NCBI GenBank assembly: GCA_028876495.1
Contig: JAGWRO010000038.1
Coordinates: 266,733-330,732 of the forward strand
DNA: 64,000 bases
Source: Bacteroidota bacterium
GTDB lineage: Bacteria; Bacteroidota; Bacteroidia; Chitinophagales; Chitinophagaceae
Direction: 5' to 3'
Positions 55,331 to 63,912 of the stretch are shown one piece after another (the first letter of the stretch is position 1; every line of letters begins with the position of its first letter). Under the pieces are notes generated by a model, which saw nothing but the letters and a program-made list of their open reading frames with translations, did not search any database and was not told the origin of the DNA. The translations under genes and the position numbers were made by a program.

Positions 55331-55853
55331 CTATCAGGTTGTAAAGAGAATTTATTTTAATTGAATGCTTGCTTTGATAAGAAGCTTGCAATACATCCAC
55401 CTTTAAACTTTTTACCTTGTCCCCAGTGGTTTGTTGCAGATATTTTTCATACCAGGCGGGAAATTGCTGAATTTCATTTTGAGAGTTCAAAACCCGCAAT
55501 GCATAAGGTTTTAGCCATAAATATTGAGACTTTAGCTTTTTTTCAAGAAAAGGTTGCAAGGGATCGCCAACTTTTTTTGCGTCTGCATAATATGATAGTG
55601 GTGATTGCAAAAAAAATCGATTGGCAGGAAAATAACCTGTCGAATAATCAACCACTTTTCCATTTACCATTATCCTGAAGACCGGATATTCTGTTGGCGC
55701 TGTTTCTTTTTCAGAATACATTCCCCATACATAAAAAGGAGTAATTTCAAAACCTTTCAAATTGCAGAATAGGTTTAAGATAGCAAATCCCATGAATAAG
55801 ATAAACAGTTTTTTGTTGAAGTGGTAAACCTTATAAAGGAAAAGCTTTTCCAT
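55320..55853 (-). CDS. Membrane-anchored protein partnered with the polytopic protein
   Basis: 177 residues. One N-terminal transmembrane segment (LFILFMGFAILNLFCNL) then an extracytoplasmic domain with FYVWGMYSEKETAPTEYPVF, NGKVVDYSTGYFPANRF and a C-terminal amphipathic part. No family recognised. Its stop overlaps the start of the downstream membrane protein by 11 bases. The pair looks like a fixed two-gene module. Confidence 0.65.
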   Translation of the reverse strand: MEKLFLYKVYHFNKKLFILFMGFAILNLFCNLKGFEITPFYVWGMYSEKETAPTEYPVFRIMVNGKVVDYSTGYFPANRFFLQSPLSYYADAKKVGDPLQPFLEKKLKSQYLWLKPYALRVLNSQNEIQQFPAWYEKYLQQTTGDKVKSLKVDVLQASYQSKHSIKINSLYNLIDEK

Positions 55854-56031
55854 ATTGATATAAAATTAAACCGAAGATAAATGTAAAATTGCAAGCAACT
55901 TTCTCAAGATTTGAACAAGAAAAATTTACTTCATTTATTACTAAGTATGAAAAATAATAGCACATCTTACATTAATTTTTACACCTTTGCGAATTATTAT
56001 TACAATTGAAATTTAATCATATCAAACCGAA

Positions 56032-57009
56032 ATGTTCAAAGTCCGAAAGGTAAATCCAAAAGCTACCTCAGAAATAAATACCGGTTTTGGTGTTAATTCT
56101 TCTGATTATGGCGGAAGATTTTTAAATAAAAACGGCAATCCGAATATAGAAAAAAGAGGATTGGGTTATTTAGAAAGAATAAGCCTGTACCATGTTTTGC
56201 TTGAAATGCCACGCTGGAAATTTTTTGCCACTATTTTATTTTTTTATTTTTTGATCAACCTGCTTTTTGGTTTCACCTATTTTCTTTTAGGCGTAAATTA
56301 TTTGGCTGGAATCGAAAGCGGATCAACATTAAAAAAATTTTCAGAAGCATTTTTCTTCAGTTGCCAAACTTTTACAACGGTTGGTTATGGAAGAATCAGT
56401 CCTGTTGGTTTTATGGCAAGTTCATTATCAGCATTGGAAGCTTTGATTGGTTTATTAAGTTTCGCTGTGGTAACAGGCTTACTTTATGGAAGATTCTCCA
56501 GGCCAAAAGCCTATATCCGTTTTAGCGAAAATGCTTTGTTGGCGCCTTTCCACAATGGCAATGCTATTATGTTCAGGCTGGCACCTTTTAAAAACACCAC
56601 TTTAACGGATGCCGAAGCGAAAGTTTCTCTAGGGCTGATCGTAGAAGAAAATGGCAAAATGGTAAACAAGTTTTTTCAGCTTCGGTTAGAATATGAGAGA
56701 GTAAATTCCCTTACCTTAAACTGGACAATTGTTCATCCAATCACTGAGACAAGTCCGTTCTATAATTTCACAGAAGAGGATTTTAAAAATGCACAGGGAG
56801 AAATTTTAGTTTATATAAAAGCCTTCGACGACATGTTTTCAAACATTGTGGTAGCCCGCACTTCCTACACATTAAACGAAGTGATCCTGGGTGCCAAATT
56901 CGATCCAATGTATCATCGATCTAAAAACGAAAACAAGACCTTGTTACATTTGGATAAATTAAACTCTTTCTCACAAGCAATTTTAAATTTCAATTTCCAG
57001 GGAAAATAA
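56032..57009 (+). CDS. Inward-rectifier potassium channel (KirBac type)
   Basis: 325 residues. TM1 at about 63-84, pore helix and filter TTVGYGRISP (about 115-124), TM2 about 128-152, then the cytoplasmic immunoglobulin-like Kir domain (ENALLAPFHNGNAIMFRL, LRLEYERVNSLTLNWTIVHP). It passes K+ under control of lipids or ligands. Alone, with no obvious regulatory site upstream. Confidence 0.93.
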   Translation: MFKVRKVNPKATSEINTGFGVNSSDYGGRFLNKNGNPNIEKRGLGYLERISLYHVLLEMPRWKFFATILFFYFLINLLFGFTYFLLGVNYLAGIESGSTLKKFSEAFFFSCQTFTTVGYGRISPVGFMASSLSALEALIGLLSFAVVTGLLYGRFSRPKAYIRFSENALLAPFHNGNAIMFRLAPFKNTTLTDAEAKVSLGLIVEENGKMVNKFFQLRLEYERVNSLTLNWTIVHPITETSPFYNFTEEDFKNAQGEILVYIKAFDDMFSNIVVARTSYTLNEVILGAKFDPMYHRSKNENKTLLHLDKLNSFSQAILNFNFQGK

Positions 57010-57042
57010 AATCACTTTTTTTGTATGTTTACTTTAAATGAA

Positions 57043-57066
57043 AAGGCCCAGTTTTTTCCGGGCCTT
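57043..57066. terminator. Terminator between the Kir channel and small exported protein genes
   Basis: AAGGCCC / GGGCCTT stem. Minus-strand reading has a TTTT tail and serves the 57088-57369 gene; it may act in both directions. Confidence 0.6.
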
Positions 57067-57087
57067 AAATTTTAGCAACTAAAAGTT

Positions 57088-57369
57088 TTACTTTTTCTTA
57101 TTGGCTTTATAGCGCATATCAGGAGTTCCATCTTTCTTCATCGGGCCGGCTGCTTTAGCAGTGGCTTTATTTTCTTTGTACCGCTTGTCTGGAGTTCCAT
57201 CAGCTTTTACATGTTTCGTAGAGACAGTTTTTTCAACTTTTGTGCTCTTTTTTTCTTTAACTACTGATGCTGTGGTAGTAGTTTTTTTCTTTGCTGGTTT
57301 TGTAGTCTGGGCATTGGCATATCCAAAAGAGGCAGCAAACAAAATAATGGCGATTAGAATTTTTTTCAT
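57088..57369 (-). CDS. Small basic exported protein with DGTPDxRYKxNK repeats
   Basis: 93 residues from ATG 57369 (MKKILIAIILFAASFGYANA), signal peptide cleaved before Gln. The mature part is very Lys/Thr-rich and contains two copies of a 12-residue repeat (DGTPDKRYKENK, DGTPDMRYKANK). Similar DGTPD repeat proteins occur across Bacteroidota. Positive charge suggests binding to nucleic acid, lipopolysaccharide or phosphate-rich surfaces, which is inference only. Confidence 0.75.
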   Translation of the reverse strand: MKKILIAIILFAASFGYANAQTTKPAKKKTTTTASVVKEKKSTKVEKTVSTKHVKADGTPDKRYKENKATAKAAGPMKKDGTPDMRYKANKKK

Positions 57370-57496
57370 TGCTTTTAATTTAAAAATTTGAAACATAAAT
57401 TTAATGCTTCTTCTTACATATGAATTTGTTAAATCATATAAACACGAGCAATTTTACAATTCTATGATGAACCCGGTTTGCCAGTTTTCTTTATAT

Positions 57497-58261
57497 TCAG
57501 TTTTTTAAACTCTGAATAATTAACCCAAATTCTGAAGCATTGAGAGAAGCGCCGCCCACAAGGCCACCGTCAACATCAGGTTTACCAAAAATCTCTTTTG
57601 CATTGTTCGCTTTTACACTGCCTCCATATAAAATTGAAATACTATTAGCTACTTCGTTTCCGTATTTTTCAGCAAAAACATTTCTTATATGTGCATGCAT
57701 TTCCTGCGCCTGATCTGCGGAGGCGGTTTTACCTGTACCTATTGCCCATATTGGTTCATAAGCGATAACAAAATTCTCAATTTGCGAAGCTTCCAGGTGA
57801 AAAATGCTTTCTTTTAGCTGCGTTTCAACATATCCGTTTTGAGTTCCCCCTTCTCTTATTGCCAGCGATTCGCCACAACAAAAAATGGGTTTTAAATTAT
57901 TGCTAAGACAAACATCCACTTTTTGCGAAAGCGTAAAATTATTTTCATTAAAATATTCTCTTCGTTCACTATGCCCGATGATCACATACCCTACATTGCA
58001 CGAGGCAAGCATTGGCGCACTTACTTCTCCGGTATAAGCACCTGATTCTTTTGTAAAACAATTTTGTGCGGCTACTAAATAGCCTTTACTGTTTTTCAAT
58101 TTATCGTTTGCCAAAAGCAAATAAGGAAAAGGCACAGCAAATACTGCAATTTGATCTTCTGAAAGTTGAATATTTTTTTCTGCAATTGAATCCAATAATT
58201 CGTTTGCTTCCTGCAAGGTTAAATTCATTTTCCAGTTGGCTGCGGCTATTTGTTTTCTCAT
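57497..58261 (-). CDS. tpiA: Triosephosphate isomerase
   Basis: 254 residues. AAANWKMNLTLQE (Lys), VIIGHSERREYF (catalytic His region), FVIAYEPIWAIGTGKTAS (catalytic Glu) and ILYGGSVKANNAKEI (phosphate loop). It interconverts DHAP and glyceraldehyde 3-phosphate. It lies 11 bp downstream of a GlmU-like gene on the same strand. Confidence 0.97.
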   Translation of the reverse strand: MRKQIAAANWKMNLTLQEANELLDSIAEKNIQLSEDQIAVFAVPFPYLLLANDKLKNSKGYLVAAQNCFTKESGAYTGEVSAPMLASCNVGYVIIGHSERREYFNENNFTLSQKVDVCLSNNLKPIFCCGESLAIREGGTQNGYVETQLKESIFHLEASQIENFVIAYEPIWAIGTGKTASADQAQEMHAHIRNVFAEKYGNEVANSISILYGGSVKANNAKEIFGKPDVDGGLVGGASLNASEFGLIIQSLKN

Positions 58262-58272
58262 CTTTTTAATTT

Positions 58273-59310
58273 TTAATAGATTTTTTGTAATGATTGAATT
58301 TCGTTTTCAGTTATTTCACAATTTTTAAATTTCTTCCAGTTGTTGATATCATTAATTGCTTTTTCAAAAACATATTTCGAATTTCCCCAGGTAAAATTGT
58401 CGATAAATTTTGAAGGAATAGAGTTACCAAAAACGCTACAACATATACCCACAATACTTCCTGTATTAAAAGAAGTATTAATGGCACAGCGGCTATAATC
58501 GCCCATCAGCAACCCACATTTGGTTCCGGCCACAACAAAATTGTTATCTTTTTTACTCCAGATTTTTACCAGAGATGCATTGTTCTTTAAATTAGAATTG
58601 CTCGTTCCGGCACCAAGGTTGCACCACTCTCCCACTACAGAATCTCCTAAATAACCATCATGGCCTTTATTGGAAAAAGCCATTAACACAGAATTTTTTA
58701 TTTCTCCACCGGCAAGACAATAAGGGCCAATGGTGGTAGCGCCATAAATTTTCGTTCCCATTTTTACGCGGCTTCCTTCTCCAATAGCAATAGGGCCACG
58801 CAATAAACAACCTTCCTGCACCTCTGCATTTTTGCCAATATAAATCGGACCATCTTCTGCATTAAGTATTGAAAAATGAACTTTTGCCCCCTGTTCAATA
58901 AAAATCTTTTCAGGAATAATTCCATGACTGGAAGAAGGGATTTTTTCTGACCTTCTCCCGGAGGTGATCATCTCAAAATCTTCGTTTATCGCCCAATGGT
59001 TGTACTCAAATATTTGCCAGGGATGTTCAAGAATTTTACAATCAGCAGTAAAAGGAATCTTTTCTTTTTTAGAAGAAATCTCTTTCAAAAATTGAAAAGA
59101 AGGAATAAAATTAGCAGGATACTCGATACAATCAGATTTATCAAAATCACGTATCAGCTTTTCAGAAACGATAAAAACTTTACCGGGAAAATAAAATTGC
59201 CACTTTTCAAAAATCGTAAGAATTCCAATCCTGATATGAGTTGGTGAACGAACAACGCCGAAAGGGAATAAAGAGTTTTTAAAAGAGATATCGTCCAGCA
59301 AAATATTCAT
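58273..59310 (-). CDS. GlmU-like putative sugar nucleotidyltransferase
   Basis: 345 residues from ATG 59310 (MNILLDDISFKNSLFPFG); the TTG at 59316 is less likely. The C-terminal half is a left-handed beta-helix (HFSILNAEDGPIYIGKNAEV, GAGTSNSNLKNNASLVKIWS) like GlmU or acyltransferases. The N-terminal half is unlike the classical GlmU pyrophosphorylase, lacking the LAAGxGTRM motif, as in the Bacteroidota GlmU-like family. Enzyme activity is therefore uncertain. Confidence 0.75.
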   Translation of the reverse strand: MNILLDDISFKNSLFPFGVVRSPTHIRIGILTIFEKWQFYFPGKVFIVSEKLIRDFDKSDCIEYPANFIPSFQFLKEISSKKEKIPFTADCKILEHPWQIFEYNHWAINEDFEMITSGRRSEKIPSSSHGIIPEKIFIEQGAKVHFSILNAEDGPIYIGKNAEVQEGCLLRGPIAIGEGSRVKMGTKIYGATTIGPYCLAGGEIKNSVLMAFSNKGHDGYLGDSVVGEWCNLGAGTSNSNLKNNASLVKIWSKKDNNFVVAGTKCGLLMGDYSRCAINTSFNTGSIVGICCSVFGNSIPSKFIDNFTWGNSKYVFEKAINDINNWKKFKNCEITENEIQSLQKIY

Positions 59311-59345
59311 CCGCAAATCTATTTGTAAAAAACAGGTAATGAAAT

Positions 59346-59373
59346 TAAAAAAAATCCCCCAACAAAGGGGGAT
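59346..59373 (-). terminator. Terminator of rpmE2
   Basis: Minus-strand ATCCCCC / GGGGGAT stem, loop TTTGTT, and a run of T residues. Confidence 0.85.
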
Positions 59374-59396
59374 AAAAAATCAAAAACGAATTATAA

Positions 59397-59648
59397 TTAT
59401 TTCTTTTTCTCGTAACGTTTCCTGAACTTATCAATTCGTCCTGCAGTATCAACCAACATATTTTTGCCGGTATAAAAAGGATGAGAAGTATTTGAAATTT
59501 CCAGCTTGATAACAGGATATTCTTTACCATCTTCCCATTGTACTGTTTCTTTTGAAGAAGCGGTTGAACGGCTTAAAAACATGGTATTGTTACTCATATC
59601 ACGAAAAACTACAAAACGATAGTTTGATGGATGAATGTCTTTTTTCAT
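59397..59648 (-). CDS. rpmE2: 50S ribosomal protein L31, type B
   Basis: 83 residues: [20 protein letters not shown], then [20 protein letters not shown] near the C-terminus. No zinc-binding Cys, which marks type B L31. It has its own promoter, a hairpin leader and a strong terminator, so it is a single-gene unit. Confidence 0.96.
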   Translation of the reverse strand: MKKDIHPSNYRFVVFRDMSNNTMFLSRSTASSKETVQWEDGKEYPVIKLEISNTSHPFYTGKNMLVDTAGRIDKFRKRYEKKK

Positions 59649-59664
59649 ATCTAATTTAATTTAA

Positions 59665-59682
59665 ACATGGTTTTTGCCATGT
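59665..59682 (-). promoter_or_regulatory. Hairpin in the rpmE2 leader
   Basis: Minus-strand ACATGG / CCATGT six-pair stem with a six-base loop, 17 bases upstream of the rpmE2 ATG and downstream of the promoter. Ribosomal protein leaders often fold to bind their own product; here it is a candidate only. Confidence 0.4.
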
Positions 59683-59696
59683 ATTTTTTGAGTGTG

Positions 59697-59727
59697 CAAA
59701 GTTAATGCAATAAAATATATTGACAAA
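59697..59727 (-). promoter_or_regulatory. Promoter of rpmE2
   Basis: Minus-strand TTTG (59724-59727) and TAACTTTG (59697-59704) separated by 19 bases, matching the Bacteroidota consensus. Predicted leader about 40 nt. Confidence 0.6.
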
Positions 59728-59738
59728 ACGAAAAAATC

Positions 59739-60230
59739 CTAATTTTTCATGTTCACATATTGAAGTGCCAATCCCAAATCCCAATTCTTTGAAGCGTGTA
59801 TAACTGCCTGAAGGTCATCAATTTTTTTACCTGAAATCCTTACAATATCATCCATAATAGAAGCCTGCACTTTAAATTTTTCATCTTTTATCAGTTTTAC
59901 AATTTTTTTGGCATCTTCCTGGCTGATTCCGTTTCTTACAGGAATTTCTTTCTTTACCACTTTGCCACTTTGAAAAGGTTCTTTACTTAAATCATATATT
60001 TCAGCAGCAAGACCTTGCTTCATGCTTTTGCTGATCAGGACATCAATGATCTGTCCCAGTTTCATCTCGCTATCAGCTTCAAGATTTAATTTTAAATCTT
60101 TTTTATTTAAGTCAATTACAACATGATTTCCCTTAAAATCAAAACGGTTTTTAATTTCTTTTGACACGGTATTAACCGCATTATCCAGGGTTTGAAGGTC
60201 TACCTTGCTTACAATGTCGAATGATGGCAT
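59739..60230 (-). CDS. YajQ family nucleotide-binding protein
   Basis: 163 residues: MPSFDIVSKVDLQTLDNAVN at the start, a central EIYDLSKEPFQSGKVVKKEI and the C-terminal VRISGKKIDDLQAVI. Matches YajQ, a small two-domain protein reported to bind cyclic di-GMP in Xanthomonas; its role here is not shown. Single gene upstream of rpmE2. Confidence 0.93.
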   Translation of the reverse strand: MPSFDIVSKVDLQTLDNAVNTVSKEIKNRFDFKGNHVVIDLNKKDLKLNLEADSEMKLGQIIDVLISKSMKQGLAAEIYDLSKEPFQSGKVVKKEIPVRNGISQEDAKKIVKLIKDEKFKVQASIMDDIVRISGKKIDDLQAVIHASKNWDLGLALQYVNMKN

Positions 60231-60511
60231 GATGGATTTTTTAAGTTTTAAGATTATAAAAAAACATCTTTCTATTATTCAGGTTTACTGATTTTTCTTT
60301 TTAAAGAGGGATGCAATTTACATTAAAAAATAATAATTTATTTTGTCAAATTGGTCAGTTGGATAAACAAAAGTTAGGATCAGTGGAGTAGAAATACCAA
60401 AGCGAAAGGCATTTTTATGCAATCAAAATAAAAATCCGGCTTTATCATTTGTTTACTGATTTTAAAGCACCTTTTGTTCTCCAAATAAAAGTATTTTTAC
60501 ATTTTTTCTTT

Positions 60512-61138
60512 ATGCAAATTCTCCAAAAATATTTTGACGATTTTTCTGAAAAGCAATTACAGCAATTCGCTGAACTTAAAGACCTTTATCAGGAGTGGAA
60601 TCAAAAAATAAATGTGATCTCGAGGAAAGATATGGATCAATTTTATGAGCACCATGTTTTGCATTCTTTGGCTATTGCTACCCAATTTAATTTTCCTGAG
60701 GAGTACCAGATAATGGATCTCGGCTGTGGTGGCGGATTTCCAGGAATTCCACTTGCCATTTTTTTCCCAAATGTTCATTTTCACCTGGTTGACAGCATCA
60801 ACAAAAAGCTAAAAGTGGCAGAAGCAGTTGCTGAGGCGATTGATTTAAAAAATATAACGATACAGCATACACGCGCTGAAGACATCCACGACAAAAAATT
60901 TGACGTAGTACTTTCAAGGGCGGTTGCTCCGTTAAAAGATCTCTGGTATTGGAGCAAACCTTTATTGAAAAAAAGGCCTATTGATCAACCGAAAAAAATC
61001 AGCGGGCTGATTTGTTTAAAAGGAGGAGACCTTTCAAAAGAAATTCATGAAAGTGGCCTCCGTCCAAGAGTTTGGGAGATCAGCAAAATATTTGATGAAG
61101 AGTTTTTTAAAGAGAAATATATTTTGGCAATTAGCTGA
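60512..61138 (+). CDS. rsmG: 16S rRNA (guanine527-N7)-methyltransferase
   Basis: 208 residues from ATG 60512 (MQILQKYFDDFSEKQLQQF); the frame upstream to 60449 is AT-rich filler. SAM motif IMDLGCGGGFPGIPLAI (about 70-86), VDSINKKLKVAEAVAEAI and LSRAVAPLKDLWYW are RsmG blocks. The stop codon TGA lies inside an 8-bp tandem repeat unit. The 281-bp gap before it contains no gene I can support. Confidence 0.93.
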   Translation: MQILQKYFDDFSEKQLQQFAELKDLYQEWNQKINVISRKDMDQFYEHHVLHSLAIATQFNFPEEYQIMDLGCGGGFPGIPLAIFFPNVHFHLVDSINKKLKVAEAVAEAIDLKNITIQHTRAEDIHDKKFDVVLSRAVAPLKDLWYWSKPLLKKRPIDQPKKISGLICLKGGDLSKEIHESGLRPRVWEISKIFDEEFFKEKYILAIS

Positions 61139-61164
61139 TTAGCTAATGTGATAATTAGCTAATT
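61133..61164. repeat. 8-bp tandem repeat array (4 units) overlapping the rsmG stop
   Basis: AGCTGATT, AGCTAATG, TGATAATT, AGCTAATT. The rsmG stop TGA (61136-61138) lies inside the first unit. Confidence 0.75.
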
Positions 61165-61200
61165 AAAACAATAAATCTTTCAATTTTTAGCGCACTCATT

Positions 61201-61232
61201 GGCTAATTGGCTAATCAGCAGATTAGCTAATT
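61201..61232. repeat. 8-bp tandem repeat array (4 units) before the M1 peptidase stop
   Basis: GGCTAATT, GGCTAATC, AGCAGATT, AGCTAATT, ending 3 bp from the stop codon of the minus-strand M1 gene. It faces the array at 61133-61164 across a 36-bp spacer. Confidence 0.75.
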
Positions 61233-61235
61233 AAC

Positions 61236-63101
61236 TCACCAATTCAACTTCAACACGTTATTATCCAAATTCACGTCAGCCATCCTTTTTGTTGGGTCTA
61301 TTTCTACCTTTATCAATTGATTTAACGGATGTTTAAATTCAACAACATAGGTAGGATTTGTCCAGTTCCATTCTTTATGCACAAATCTTTTTTCATTGCT
61401 TTCTGCCGGTTTATTGGCAAGCATCATGTCCATAGGAATATAATGCAATTCTTTGGTACTGTCTTTAAAAGTAAGTTCAAGATCAATAGGCATAGGCATT
61501 TGACCAATTCTCCTCAATCTTATTTTGGTTACACCCCCTTCTTCCCAAAGGCTGTCAATGCTATAATCAATTGTTTTGATTGTGTTCAACCAATACTCTT
61601 TATACCAGCCCAATTGAATTCCACTCACATCCTGCGCCACTTTAAAAAAGTCGTTTGGATTCGGATGTTTAAACCTCCATACTTCATAATATTGAAGCAA
61701 TATTTTATCTCTTACCGAATCGCTTACAATGTATCCCAATTGCTCTAACAACATTTCGCCTTTTGAATAAGCGTTTATTTCATAGGCAAGATTAGTATTG
61801 TAATGATCAGAATTGGTAGTCATGGGCTCGGCCAAATCTGTCTTCATTAAAAAATAATAATTGCGGTAAGCGCCGGCATGATTTAACGGAAGCCTGGTTG
61901 GTTCTTGCAGGCCTTTTACTTTTCGATAATACGCATACACCTCACCTTCTGCATAACTTGTATAACCTTCGTCCATCCACGGATGTTCGTTTTCGTTTGA
62001 TGCAAGCATCATCTGGAACCAGCTATGCATCCATTCATGAAAAACCGTACCAAGACTGGGTCCTTTAATCAATGTTGCCATCGGATATTCCATTCCTCCA
62101 TCGCCGCCCTGTATAAATGAATACTGAGGATACATATATTTTCCAAAACGCTTTTCCATATAAGGTAAAACGGTAACTGCTGCATCAGCCACAGTATGCC
62201 ACTTATCTTCCAAAGAATCCACTTTTTTATAGATTACATTGAGAGTAACTCCATCTTCATGTCTTACCAAATGTTCATAATCAGGATCAGCAGCCCAAAC
62301 AAAATCGTGCACATTCTTTCCTATAAAATGCCAGGTGCGTTCTGCAGAAGAAATATTTTTTAATGATGTTCCATCCTTATCATATCCCCAGCCAATTTGC
62401 GAGGCATTCGCCAAAACGCCGGTAGCCCCTATTTTGTAAGATTTGTCTAAACTGATCGTTACATCATAATCGCCCCAAACGCCGTAAAACTCTCGTGCTA
62501 CATATTGTTCGGTGTGCCACCCTTCATAATCATACTCGCATAATTTCGGATACCACTGGCTCATGCTGTAACGGATACCTTCTGCGTTATCGCGCCCGCT
62601 TCGCCTGATCTGAACAGGAACCTGAGCCTCAAAAACCAGGTCAAATGTTACTGAACTTTTTCCGGGAATAGGTTTGGTAAGATCCACTTCCAAAATTGTT
62701 CCGTGAACCTGCATTGACTGAGCAACGCCATTCATTTTCATAGATTTAATTTTTTCATACCCTATTTCTGAAGGGGTCAACTTTGAAATGCGGTCTCTTA
62801 CTCTTGAATCCCAGTCGGGCCTTCCGTTGATCACTATTTTTCCCAGTTCCTGGCTTCTTACATCCATTTCGCTTCCCGGCTGAAAAGCATTCCAGTACAA
62901 ATGAAAATATACCTTATCAAGTTTATCAGGAGAATTATTGGTATAAACTAATTTTTCTGTTCCGTTTACCAGGTTGGTATTTACATTCAAATCCACATTC
63001 ATAGTGTATTTTACTTTTTGCTGCCAGCGACTTGGTTGGGCGTTTGCAAAAGCTAAAAAAGCAAAGCTTACTGCTAACAAAAGGGAAAGTTTTTTATTCA
63101 T
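61236..63101 (-). CDS. M1 family metallopeptidase
   Basis: 621 residues. Signal peptide ends AFANA before Gln. Gluzincin motif FHEWMHSWFQMM (HExxH) followed by WMDEGYTSYAEGE (third ligand Glu) and GGMEYPMATLI, a GxMEN-like substrate motif. The C-terminal domain has HPNPNDFFKVAQDVSGIQL. It is an exported aminopeptidase, probably periplasmic or surface-located; no T9SS sorting domain is evident. Confidence 0.92.
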   Translation of the reverse strand: MNKKLSLLLAVSFAFLAFANAQPSRWQQKVKYTMNVDLNVNTNLVNGTEKLVYTNNSPDKLDKVYFHLYWNAFQPGSEMDVRSQELGKIVINGRPDWDSRVRDRISKLTPSEIGYEKIKSMKMNGVAQSMQVHGTILEVDLTKPIPGKSSVTFDLVFEAQVPVQIRRSGRDNAEGIRYSMSQWYPKLCEYDYEGWHTEQYVAREFYGVWGDYDVTISLDKSYKIGATGVLANASQIGWGYDKDGTSLKNISSAERTWHFIGKNVHDFVWAADPDYEHLVRHEDGVTLNVIYKKVDSLEDKWHTVADAAVTVLPYMEKRFGKYMYPQYSFIQGGDGGMEYPMATLIKGPSLGTVFHEWMHSWFQMMLASNENEHPWMDEGYTSYAEGEVYAYYRKVKGLQEPTRLPLNHAGAYRNYYFLMKTDLAEPMTTNSDHYNTNLAYEINAYSKGEMLLEQLGYIVSDSVRDKILLQYYEVWRFKHPNPNDFFKVAQDVSGIQLGWYKEYWLNTIKTIDYSIDSLWEEGGVTKIRLRRIGQMPMPIDLELTFKDSTKELHYIPMDMMLANKPAESNEKRFVHKEWNWTNPTYVVEFKHPLNQLIKVEIDPTKRMADVNLDNNVLKLNW

Positions 63102-63187
63102 ATTTTCAATTTAAAAAATAAAGGGTATAAACATCGCAAAAAAAAGAGATAAAAGAAAAAGGGAAATCATGCTCAAAAATTCATTTA

Positions 63188-63853
63188 CTATTTCTTCCCT
63201 CCTACTACAATTACAATTTCTCCTTTTACAGTCTTAGCTTCAAAATAATCATGCACTTCCTGTAAAGTTCCGCGTTTATTTTCTTCAAAAATTTTTGTGA
63301 GTTCACGGCTTACACTGCATAGGCGCTCCGCTCCAAAATATTCTATAAAATCTTTTAAAGTTTTTACCAACCGCATCGGACTTTCATAAAAGACCATGGT
63401 TCTTTCTTCTTCTGCCATTTTTTTCAGGAAGGTTTGCCTTCCCTTTTTTAAAGGTAAAAAACCTTCAAAACAAAAACTGTTCATGGGCAAACCACTGTTC
63501 ACCAAAGCAGGCACAAAAGCTGTCGCTCCGGGAAGACATTCTACTTTAATGTCATTTTTTATGCATTCGCGCACCAGTAAAAAAGCAGGGTCGCTTACGC
63601 CGGGTGTACCCGCATCTGTAATTAATGCCATTGTTTTGCCTGACATTAATTGTTCCGTAAGGTGAGCCACTACTTTATGTTCATTATGCTGGTGATAGGC
63701 AGAAGTTGGTTTTTCAATTTGATAGTAACGCAGAAGCTTACCCGAAGTTCGTGTATCTTCAGCAAGAATAAGATCAACCGATTTCAACACTTCAATTGCC
63801 CTGAAAGTAATATCAGCAAGATTACCTATAGGAGATGGAACGATGTAGAGCAT
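63188..63853 (-). CDS. rsmI: 16S rRNA (cytidine1402-2'-O)-methyltransferase
   Basis: 221 residues. MLYIVPSPIGNLADITFRAI starts the tetrapyrrole-methylase fold; SVDLILAEDTRTSGKLL, ALITDAGTPGVSDPAFLLV and FCFEGFLPLKKGRQTF match RsmI. The usual C-terminal extension is short, as in other Bacteroidota. Promoter-like sequence lies upstream. Confidence 0.95.
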   Translation of the reverse strand: MLYIVPSPIGNLADITFRAIEVLKSVDLILAEDTRTSGKLLRYYQIEKPTSAYHQHNEHKVVAHLTEQLMSGKTMALITDAGTPGVSDPAFLLVRECIKNDIKVECLPGATAFVPALVNSGLPMNSFCFEGFLPLKKGRQTFLKKMAEEERTMVFYESPMRLVKTLKDFIEYFGAERLCSVSRELTKIFEENKRGTLQEVHDYFEAKTVKGEIVIVVGGKK

Positions 63854-63863
63854 TTTTTAAATT

Positions 63864-63871
63864 AGCTAATT
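63864..63871. repeat. Single unit of the 8-bp repeat
   Basis: AGCTAATT, 10 bp upstream of the rsmI ATG. Same unit as in the arrays at 4012, 38232, 61133 and 61201. Confidence 0.55.
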
Positions 63872-63904
63872 AACCCAAGTTGCTATTTACTTAAGCAAGT
63901 TTTT

Positions 63905-63912
63905 CAAAAGTA
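63905..63912 (-). promoter_or_regulatory. -7 promoter element of rsmI
   Basis: Minus-strand TACTTTTG, 51 bases upstream of the ATG. The last 88 bases of the window contain no gene I can support. Confidence 0.35.
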
